Shown in pieces: positions 7,709-13,586 of a stretch of 20,873 nucleotides of DNA. The first letter of the stretch is position 1. Each line of letters begins with the position of its first letter. This stretch comes from Collinsella sp. UBA6357 (lineage in GTDB: Bacteria > Actinomycetota > Coriobacteriia > Coriobacteriales > Coriobacteriaceae), in NCBI GenBank assembly GCA_002437815.1, contig DJRP01000005.1:12900-33772 (forward strand), written 5' to 3'. The translations under genes were made by a program, and so were the position numbers. A model generated the notes under the pieces. It was given only the letters and a program-made list of their open reading frames with translations, was not told the DNA's origin and made no database searches.

Positions 7709-7713
7709 ATAAT
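7708..7713 (+). promoter_or_regulatory. Consensus -10 box of the amaP-asp23 operon
   Basis: TATAAT matches the -10 consensus exactly, 39 bases before the amaP ATG. The -35 position (about 7685-7690) lies inside the preceding hairpin and does not match TTGACA. The promoter may therefore depend on an activator or on another sigma factor. Confidence 0.5.
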
Positions 7714-7751
7714 GGTCGAGTGTGTGGCTCGGTAAAAGAAAGGATCGATGC

Positions 7752-8297
7752 ATGCGCGTGCTCAAGCGGCTTATCGCCGTCATCTACCTTGCCGCCGCCG
7801 TGGTGGCGCTCGGCACGTTTGCCGGTCTGTACTGGGGTCCCTATACGCATCGCCTTATGCTCATGATGCGCAATCCCGTGGCGCGCATCGCGGTCACGGC
7901 GTGCGGCGGTCTCGTGGCCTTCGGTGTCCTGATCGGCGTCGTTCGTCTTTTTGTCGCGCGTCGTGAGCCTCGCTGCGTGCATCCGGCGGGGGAGCGCGAT
8001 ATCGAGGTCACGCTTTCGGCACTCTGCTCATGCGCTCGAGCTGCCGCCGAGCAGCAGGAAGATGTGTTGATCGATGCCGTCGAGGCACGCGTGCTGGGTT
8101 CCGATGATTCTCGCGTGCGCTTTAAGATCGATGCGATTGCTTTGGGTGATGGTGACCTGAAAGGCACTGCCTCCCGTATGCAGCAGCGCATCGAACAGGC
8201 TTGCGACACGATGCTCGGCGCTCCGGGTGCGACAGCCCGCGTGCGCTTTTTACCCGCTAAGACGACCGTTCGAACCGTGGAGGTTTCCGGTGAGTGA
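7752..8297 (+). CDS. amaP: AmaP-family alkaline shock response membrane anchor protein
   Basis: Membrane anchor that in Staphylococcus aureus ties Asp23 to the cell membrane. It has 181 residues with two N-terminal membrane helices (about 8-27 and 46-68) and then a soluble cytoplasmic domain (75-181), the AmaP layout. ATG 7752 is chosen because AAAGAAAGGA (7734-7743) lies eight bases upstream. An ATG four bases earlier belongs to another frame, and the in-frame extension to 7722 adds residues ahead of the ribosome binding site. It overlaps the next gene by eight bases and is followed by an Asp23-family gene, which strongly supports the assignment. Sequence conservation in this family is low, so the call leans on topology and neighbours. 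Confidence 0.8.
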   Translation: MRVLKRLIAVIYLAAAVVALGTFAGLYWGPYTHRLMLMMRNPVARIAVTACGGLVAFGVLIGVVRLFVARREPRCVHPAGERDIEVTLSALCSCARAAAEQQEDVLIDAVEARVLGSDDSRVRFKIDAIALGDGDLKGTASRMQQRIEQACDTMLGAPGATARVRFLPAKTTVRTVEVSGE

Positions 8298-8667
8298 TAT
8301 CAAGCAAGACAATTCGACGCGGGCCCCGCGTCTGACGATCGATCAGGATGCGCCGGCGTCTTCTACACAAGACTCCGCGCCTGCCGACGGTTCCGTGCAG
8401 TCTTCTGACGGGCGCAACGATTTTGACGAGGCCATGGGCCTTATCAAGGGCACCGGAGCGGCCATCTGGCGCTATGCCGTGCGCCATCCCAACACCACGT
8501 TCGGTGCTGTCGCGGGCTTTGTGCTCGCGGTTCTCGTGCTCACGCTCGGCCTTTGGGACACCATCGTCATCGCGTTCTTCGTCTTCATCGGTGCGCTGAT
8601 CGGTCAGATCCGCGACGGTGAGAACGGAATCGTCAATTTCTTTGCGCGCCTTTTCAACGGCCGCTAG
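8290..8667 (+). CDS. DUF2273 small membrane protein of the Asp23 cluster
   Basis: A 125-residue protein whose C-terminal half is the DUF2273 pattern: two close membrane helices (about 70-88 and 90-106), NTTFGAVAGFVLAVLVL before and GALIGQIRDGENGI after. This small protein commonly accompanies amaP and asp23, and its role there is not well defined. The N-terminal 45 residues are Ser/Asp/Gln-rich, probably disordered and cytosolic. The GTG start at 8290 overlaps the end of amaP by eight bases, with GGAGG (8279-8283) six bases upstream, so translational coupling is likely. Confidence 0.85.
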   Translation: MSDIKQDNSTRAPRLTIDQDAPASSTQDSAPADGSVQSSDGRNDFDEAMGLIKGTGAAIWRYAVRHPNTTFGAVAGFVLAVLVLTLGLWDTIVIAFFVFIGALIGQIRDGENGIVNFFARLFNGR

Positions 8668-8678
8668 CCGACATGCAG

Positions 8679-8697
8679 GACCGGGTACGTCCCGGTC
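8679..8697 (+). repeat. Perfect 7-bp GC hairpin just upstream of the asp23 ribosome binding site
   Basis: GACCGGG (8679-8685) and CCCGGTC (8691-8697) flank a 5-base loop, and AAGGAGG begins at 8700. With no T-tract, it is more likely an mRNA stabilising or processing element in the amaP-asp23 transcript than a terminator. Confidence 0.55.
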
Positions 8698-8710
8698 GTA
8701 AGGAGGAATC

Positions 8711-9223
8711 ATGACACTCGATACCAAGGTCGATACCGCAAATAACGAGGAAGAGCAAAAGGTCGTGACGCCTGCCGCCGCCAAGGGAGATGTCGCGACT
8801 TTCGAGACGGCAGAAACCGATACCTCAGAGGCGGACGAGGACGATTTCGATGAGTCCGAGGACTCCCTCACCTATTCCAACGGTGTGATCGAGAAGATCG
8901 TCGCCATGGCCACGCGCGAGGTGCCGCACGTGCTCGGCATGAAGGGCAACCTCATGCACTTTGTGCAGGAGCAGTTTGGTGCCGAGAACCTCACCAAGGG
9001 CGTCTCGGTCGAGGTGACCGACGACAACCGCGTGATCGTCAACATCTCCGTGATCATCGAGTACGGTGCCTACGCGCCGGCGATCTTCGACGAGGTCAAG
9101 GCTCGCGTGACCGAGCGCCTGGCCGCATGCACCGGCCTTGAGGTCGCGGGCATTAACCTGCGCATCGAGGACGTGGTGACTCCCGAGGAGCTTGAGCGTC
9201 ATAACGGGGAGCACGAGGCTTAG
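8711..9223 (+). CDS. Asp23/Gls24-family envelope stress response protein
   Basis: Cytosolic protein of the Asp23/Gls24 family, which gathers at the membrane through AmaP and takes part in the cell-envelope or alkaline stress response. It has 170 residues. Residues 1-53 form a strongly acidic, Thr/Ser-rich leader that is longer than usual. The Asp23 domain starts at about residue 54 (LTYSNGVIEKIVAMATREVPHV) and includes the family core VIVNISVIIEYGAYAPAI and LEVAGINLRIEDVV. ATG 8711 follows AAGGAGG at ideal spacing. It is the last gene of the amaP operon, before a strong terminator. Confidence 0.92.
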   Translation: MTLDTKVDTANNEEEQKVVTPAAAKGDVATFETAETDTSEADEDDFDESEDSLTYSNGVIEKIVAMATREVPHVLGMKGNLMHFVQEQFGAENLTKGVSVEVTDDNRVIVNISVIIEYGAYAPAIFDEVKARVTERLAACTGLEVAGINLRIEDVVTPEELERHNGEHEA

Positions 9224-9260
9224 CGACTCCGTGCGCCTATCTTGGCCGAACCGTGTTTCA

Positions 9261-9297
9261 AAAGCCGTCAATCCCCCCGATTGACGGCTTTATTCGT
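9261..9297 (+). terminator. Strong intrinsic terminator after asp23
   Basis: AAAGCCGTCAAT (9261-9272) and ATTGACGGCTTT (9280-9291) form a perfect 12-bp stem with a 7-base loop, followed by ATTCGT. The A/T-rich foot supports a standard rho-independent terminator. Confidence 0.9.
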
Positions 9298-9316
9298 ATC
9301 AGACGTATATAACCTA

Positions 9317-9345
9317 TTTTCAAAGACGCCGAGTCGCGTTACCAT
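9317..9345 (+). promoter_or_regulatory. Candidate promoter of the YitT-family gene
   Basis: TTTTCA (9317-9322), 17 bases and TACCAT (9340-9345) lie 40 bases before the ATG, directly after the asp23 terminator. Matches to consensus are moderate (four of six each). Confidence 0.35.
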
Positions 9346-9384
9346 CGCGTTGATAGCAAAGACACGCATGGTGAAGGGTTTGAC

Positions 9385-10407
9385 ATGTCTGATCTTCATG
9401 AGGCCGAAAGCAGGGCATGGGCGATCGAGGCGGCAGCTGCAGAAGCGGCATCGCGGGCGGCTGAAGAGGCTCAGCGACCACCGGTGGCCCCCATGGAGGA
9501 GACGCTCGACAAGTCCGAGATCGAGCAGGGCGAGCGCATGGAGCGCCGTCGTAGCCAGGAGCCGGGATTTGCCAAGTTTTTCGCCGAGCTCAACCTGGGG
9601 CTTATCCTCACGGCGCTCGCCATCGTCGCGTTTAAAACGCCCAATCATTTTGCCTTCGGCGGCACCTCGGGTCTCTCGGTCATTCTTTCGACGTTGTTCC
9701 CTCAGCTTCCCGTGGGCGCCTTCATGTGGATCCTTAATATTGTGCTTGTGATCTTGGGATTCATTTTTTTGGAACGAAAGGCGATTCTGTGGAGTGTATT
9801 CGCCTCGTTTGCACTTTCGGCCTATGTGTCCCTGTTCGAGCTGTTTATTCCCAGCGACGTGTCGCTTACGGGCGATATGTGGCTCGACCTGTGCTTTGCC
9901 GTGATCCTGCCGGCGCTTGGCAGCGCCATTGTGTTCGATATCGGCGCCTCAACGGGCGGCACCGATATTCTCGCCATGATCCTCAAGCGGCGCACCACGC
10001 TCGAGATCGGTCGCGCGCTGCTTATCGTCGATATCGGTATCGTCACCGTCGCGGCATTTTTGTATGGTCCGCGCGTGGGTCTGTATTGCGTGCTCGGTCT
10101 CTTCGCCAAGACGCTCGTGGTCGACAAGGCCATCGAGAGCATCCATCTGCGCAAGGTATGCACCGTCATCTGTCGTGAACCGCGCAAGGTCGAGGAGTTT
10201 ATCGTCAAACGGCTTAAGCGCTCCGCAACGCTGAGCCGCGGCTACGGGGCGTTTTCGGGCGACTGCGTGACGGTCATCATGAGCGTGCTTTCTCGTCGCG
10301 AGGCCGTTCAGCTTCGTCGCTATGCGCGCGAGGTGGACCCCAACGCCTTTATCACCATCGTCGACAGTTCCGAGATCGTGGGCAAGGGTTTTCGTGGAAC
10401 CAACTAG
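9385..10407 (+). CDS. YitT family membrane protein (DUF161 plus DUF2179)
   Basis: Multi-pass membrane protein of the YitT family with a C-terminal cytosolic DUF2179 domain; its biochemical role is not established. It has 340 residues. Residues 1-60 are a soluble, Ala/Glu/Arg-rich extension that most relatives (about 280 residues) lack. The membrane part (about 66-245) carries the two internal-repeat motifs FGGTSGLSVIL (91-101) and GASTGGTDILAMIL (187-200). DUF2179 covers about 256-335 (LRKVCTVICREP...RGYGAFSGD...VDPNAFITIVDSSEIVGKGF). ATG 9385 has a moderate GAAGGG six bases upstream. It appears to be a single-gene unit, flanked by the asp23 terminator and the hairpin at 10412. Confidence 0.9.
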   Translation: MSDLHEAESRAWAIEAAAAEAASRAAEEAQRPPVAPMEETLDKSEIEQGERMERRRSQEPGFAKFFAELNLGLILTALAIVAFKTPNHFAFGGTSGLSVILSTLFPQLPVGAFMWILNIVLVILGFIFLERKAILWSVFASFALSAYVSLFELFIPSDVSLTGDMWLDLCFAVILPALGSAIVFDIGASTGGTDILAMILKRRTTLEIGRALLIVDIGIVTVAAFLYGPRVGLYCVLGLFAKTLVVDKAIESIHLRKVCTVICREPRKVEEFIVKRLKRSATLSRGYGAFSGDCVTVIMSVLSRREAVQLRRYAREVDPNAFITIVDSSEIVGKGFRGTN

Positions 10408-10411
10408 CGCT

Positions 10412-10436
10412 GCTTTGGCATATGGAGCGCCAAAGC
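10412..10436 (+). terminator. Hairpin after the YitT gene, candidate terminator
   Basis: GCTTTGGC (10412-10419) and GCCAAAGC (10429-10436) form a perfect 8-bp stem with a 9-base loop, five bases after the stop. The tail TTGCAAAA is a poor T-tract, so termination is plausible but not certain. Confidence 0.5.
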
Positions 10437-10492
10437 TTGCAAAACGGAGATGCGCAACAATTTGCCCCTAAGATGTGTGAGAATGGAGCGAA

Positions 10493-10510
10493 CGAGCCGT
10501 CAACGGCTCG
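10493..10510 (+). repeat. Near-continuous palindrome CGAGCCGT-CA-ACGGCTCG upstream of the zinc-ribbon gene
   Basis: The 8-bp arms are exact reverse complements separated by two bases, 32 bases before the ATG. It may be an operator, or in RNA a 7-bp hairpin with a TCAA loop in the leader. No good promoter hexamers are visible beside it. Confidence 0.5.
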
Positions 10511-10541
10511 CTGTAGTCTGAGATTCGAAAGGGTGATCTCG

Positions 10542-11813
10542 ATGTTCTGTTCTCAGTGTGGCGCTCCTATGGGCGATGACGATAAGTTTTGCGGCAGCTG
10601 CGGTGCCCCTAACATGGCCCATGTGACAAGCGCCCAGCCCCAGTCCCAGGGTGGGGCGACGCCTCAACCCGCGACTCCGTCTGCTCCCAAGGGATGCCTG
10701 GCACAGGCGTTTCAGGATTTGACCAAGACGCCGGGCGCGCTTATGCGTGTCTGTCAGATCGGCTTTCTGCCGGCGCTCATCTGCGCCGTCTCGGTACTGG
10801 TGCTGCTGGTTCCTGTGATCGGTGGTATTGCGGCCGCGATCGGCTTTCTGCTGGCGTATGTCGCAAGCGTGTGCGGCTCGGGTTTTGCCATCGAATGGGG
10901 CCGCGACATCTCCACGGGCAACGATGACGGCATGAAGCGGCCGCTGCTTCGTTCCACCTCGTTTGGCCTGGGAATCTTCTCGTCGGTGCTATCCGGCATC
11001 CTGCAGCTTATCGCGATCGTCCCCGTATTGGGCGTGGTGCTCTCGGCCATCGAGGGTGTCGCCGTGAGCGCCGCGGGTTCGTATTACTACTATGGCTCCT
11101 CGGGTCTTGCCGCGGCCCTGCTGGGCTCGTTGGGTCTGTTCGTCCTCGCGGTTATCGCTTCGTTGGTGCTCAAGGTTTTCTTCCAGATGTTCGCCGATAT
11201 CGCCGTTATGCATTTTGCCGTGACGGGGCGTATCGAGAGTGCCTTTGCGCTCCATAAGGTATGGGATGCGTTCAAGCACAACAAGACCAAGCTGTTCTGC
11301 GCCTCTATTCTTCCCGAGCTCTTGGTCGGGTTGGTTTCCAATATCGTGCTTTGGATTCTTACGGCCGTGTTTGGCGCTATCGCCGCTGCCGGCCTCTACA
11401 GCTTTGGCTATGGCTACTATTCGCGCCCGTCGGGTATCGAGGCCATCCTTGCGGGCGGCGGTGCCGTGCTGGTGATCTTTGCGGTTCTGGTGCTGTTCGT
11501 CACGGTGTTTTCCTCGGTGTTTGGCAAAATGCTCAAGTATCGCGCCGTGGGTCACTGGGCTGCGCGCTATGCGAGCTCGTGGACCGATGAGGATGAGGAC
11601 GACGTGCTGACCTTTGTGCTTCCCGGTGAGAAGAAGCCCGTAGCGGCCGCTCCCGCAGCAGATGACGCGGAGCCAGCAGCCCACGAGCCTGCAAAGGCTC
11701 CCGTTGAGGCTCCGGTATCGGTGCCGAAACCGTCGGGCGCGTTGGATACGGCGACCAAGACGACGGTTCTCCCCGAAATCGATCCGAATGACGAGAATCC
11801 TTTCGATGAATAA
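10542..11813 (+). CDS. Zinc-ribbon membrane protein, DUF4013-like
   Basis: A 423-residue protein of unknown function. Residues 1-25 form a zinc ribbon (FCSQCGAPMGDDDKFCGSCG: Cys3, Cys6, Cys17, Cys20). A Gln/Pro/Ala-rich linker leads to a membrane region (about 65-330) with six or seven hydrophobic segments. Its arrangement, including FADIAVMHFAVTGRIESAF (217-235) followed by a charged stretch and another helix pair, recalls DUF4013 proteins; I recall this and did not search it. The tail (about 345-423) is acidic, then Ala/Pro/Glu-rich, ending DPNDENPFDE. ATG 10542 is chosen because AAAGGG (10528-10533) lies eight bases upstream and the zinc ribbon starts right there. It converges on the M20 gene across a shared terminator. 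Confidence 0.7.
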   Translation: MFCSQCGAPMGDDDKFCGSCGAPNMAHVTSAQPQSQGGATPQPATPSAPKGCLAQAFQDLTKTPGALMRVCQIGFLPALICAVSVLVLLVPVIGGIAAAIGFLLAYVASVCGSGFAIEWGRDISTGNDDGMKRPLLRSTSFGLGIFSSVLSGILQLIAIVPVLGVVLSAIEGVAVSAAGSYYYYGSSGLAAALLGSLGLFVLAVIASLVLKVFFQMFADIAVMHFAVTGRIESAFALHKVWDAFKHNKTKLFCASILPELLVGLVSNIVLWILTAVFGAIAAAGLYSFGYGYYSRPSGIEAILAGGGAVLVIFAVLVLFVTVFSSVFGKMLKYRAVGHWAARYASSWTDEDEDDVLTFVLPGEKKPVAAAPAADDAEPAAHEPAKAPVEAPVSVPKPSGALDTATKTTVLPEIDPNDENPFDE

Positions 11814-11838
11814 GGAGCGAAGAGCACGCCATTTTTGC

Positions 11839-11957
11839 AAGTGAGTGGACTTGCGAGCTCCTTGCAGATATAAGAAAAAGCCGCGGGTCGTTGACCTGCG
11901 GCTTTTTCTTTTTGGTTGCGCGGCGTACTCGGACGCGCTTAAAAAGTCCACTCACTT
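11839..11957. repeat. 119-bp unit bounded by perfect 14-bp inverted repeats (candidate miniature element)
   Basis: AAGTGAGTGGACTT (11839-11852) and AAGTCCACTCACTT (11944-11957) are exact reverse complements. They enclose the bidirectional terminator (11872-11910) and a further small hairpin (GCGCG at 11918-11922 with CGCGC about ten bases on). The left arm can also fold alone (GCAAGT at 11837-11842 with ACTTGC at 11849-11854). The unit lies between two convergent genes, a usual site for REP or MITE-like elements. I see no clear target-site duplication. Confidence 0.55.
11872..11915. terminator. Strong bidirectional intrinsic terminator
   Basis: AAGAAAAAGCCGCGGGTC (11872-11889) pairs with GACCTGCGGCTTTTTCTT (11893-11910) over 18 bp with one G-T pair and a GTT loop. 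A-rich and T-rich feet on both sides let it serve the zinc-ribbon gene (plus) and the M20 gene (minus). Confidence 0.93.
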
Positions 11958-11977
11958 AGTAGACACAGGTGCCAAAA

Positions 11978-13456
11978 TCACTGGCCATCTTCAGTCTTTC
12001 GCGCCTTTTCGTCCCGCCTGGCCTCGGCTCGAGCTTCGTGGATGCCGCGGACGGCGGCGTGGCGGGCGGTGCGGGCGTCATGCATGGCGTCACGCGCCTC
12101 GGCTGCCGTTGCCTTGGCCGAGCGCAACTTGTCAGCCAGTTGCGGGTTCTTCTCGGCCACCGCGGCGATCGCGGGCCCGTCGAGCTCTTCCTGCGTGGGC
12201 TCGGCCAAGAAGTCGATGGCGTACTGGGCGGCCACCATGGCGCCCTTGGCGAGCACGCTCTCGTCGATCTTGTAGAAGCAGGAGTGTTGGGCGAACGTGG
12301 CGCCGATCGCGGGATTGCGCGTGCCCACGAAGGCGAGCACGCCCGGAACCTCGTGCAGGTACTCGGAGAAATCTTCACCCGAAAGGGTGCCGCGATAGTG
12401 ACCCTCGCCGGCGGTGCCCAGACATTTGAGGACGGCCTGGCGGCAGCGCTCGCTCGAGGCGGCGTCGTTTTCGACCTTGTAGTTGGCGATCGTGTAGTCG
12501 GTGAGCTTTGCCTCGGCGCCCAGAGCGGCCGCGGTGTGCTCGACGATGCGGCGGATGAGTTCGGGCATCTGCTCGTGCGTGGTGTCGCCGTAGGTGCGCA
12601 CGGTGCCCGTGAGGTAGGCGGTGCCGGCGATGACGTTGCGCGCCGTGCCGCCATGGAGCTCTCCCACGGTGATGACGGCGGGCTCGTAGGGGCTGATCTC
12701 GCGTGAGACGATCGTCTGCAGGGCGTTGACGATCTCGGCGGCAACCATGATGGCGTCATGTCCGCGCTGGGGCATGGCGCCATGGCATGAGGTGCCGCGC
12801 ACGTCGATGCGGAACCAGTCGGTGTTGGCCATGCGGGGACCGGGCTCGCACGAAACGGTGCCGGCGTCGACCTCGCTCCAGATATGGGCGGCATAGGCGC
12901 CGTCGACACCCTCGGTCACGCCTTGGGCGATCATCATCTTGGCGCCCTTGCCGTTCTCCTCGCTCGGCTGAAACACGATGCGCACCTCGCCGTGGATATC
13001 ATCGGTCATGTGGCGCAGGATCTGCAGGGTGCCGAGCATCATGGCGATATGGCAGTCATGGCCGCAGGCGTGCATATAACCCTCGTTGACCGATTTGAAC
13101 GGCTCATCGGTCTGTTCGGTCACGGGCAGGGCATCGATGTCGGCGCGTAGCAGGATGCGGCGGCGCGGCGTGCCGTCCTCGCGGTAGGCGTCCGGCGCCG
13201 TGCCGCGCAGCGTGGCGACAAGCCCCGTCTCGAGCGGGCGCTCGTAGGGGATGTTCATGGCGTCGAGTTGGTTGGCGATGTCCGAAGTGGTGCGCTCCTC
13301 ATGCAGGCTCGGCTCCGGATGCTTATGGAAGTGTCGGCGCTGCTTGATGATATAGGGCTCGAATTCCGCTGCGATGTCCTGGATCGCGGCGGTGACCTCA
13401 TCGGTTGCTCGGATATCGGTTGCCGCCATGATCTGCTGGGCTCGGGTCTTTGACAT
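11978..13456 (-). CDS. M20-family metal-dependent amidohydrolase with C-terminal helical extension
   Basis: Metallohydrolase of the M20D aminoacylase / hippurate-hydrolase / IAA-amino-acid-hydrolase type, which cleaves N-acyl amino acids or related amides in the cytosol. It has 492 residues from ATG 13456 (AAGAGGTG ten bases upstream). The metal ligands are complete: HACGHDCH (Cys131, His133), EE (166-167, with the catalytic Glu), His191 and His391. Other family segments are RRHFHKHPEPS (40-50), LLRADIDALPVTE (102-114) and GEDFSEYL (360-367). The fold ends near residue 415; the last 75 residues are Ala/Arg/Glu/Lys-rich and probably helical, which is unusual since relatives are about 390-400 long. 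It is divergent from another amidohydrolase. Confidence 0.9.
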   Translation of the reverse strand: MSKTRAQQIMAATDIRATDEVTAAIQDIAAEFEPYIIKQRRHFHKHPEPSLHEERTTSDIANQLDAMNIPYERPLETGLVATLRGTAPDAYREDGTPRRRILLRADIDALPVTEQTDEPFKSVNEGYMHACGHDCHIAMMLGTLQILRHMTDDIHGEVRIVFQPSEENGKGAKMMIAQGVTEGVDGAYAAHIWSEVDAGTVSCEPGPRMANTDWFRIDVRGTSCHGAMPQRGHDAIMVAAEIVNALQTIVSREISPYEPAVITVGELHGGTARNVIAGTAYLTGTVRTYGDTTHEQMPELIRRIVEHTAAALGAEAKLTDYTIANYKVENDAASSERCRQAVLKCLGTAGEGHYRGTLSGEDFSEYLHEVPGVLAFVGTRNPAIGATFAQHSCFYKIDESVLAKGAMVAAQYAIDFLAEPTQEELDGPAIAAVAEKNPQLADKLRSAKATAAEARDAMHDARTARHAAVRGIHEARAEARRDEKARKTEDGQ

Positions 13457-13586
13457 GGGTGGATAGCACCTCTTAATCAGTGTGGCCAAACGTTTCTCTC
13501 AGTATGACACGTCTCAAATGGGTCGGGTGGAGCAAAGGGGTACACTCGGGGAGGTTGTATATCGACCCCACGAAAGGGGAGGCTCC
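13457..13586. promoter_or_regulatory. Divergent promoter region between two amidohydrolase genes
   Basis: These 130 bases hold no gene. Candidate -10 boxes are CATACT on the minus strand (13501-13506, for the M20 gene) and TACACT on the plus strand (13541-13546); neither has a good -35. CCCC (13566-13569) and GGGG (13576-13579) can pair and partly cover the ribosome binding site of the plus-strand gene. Confidence 0.35.
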
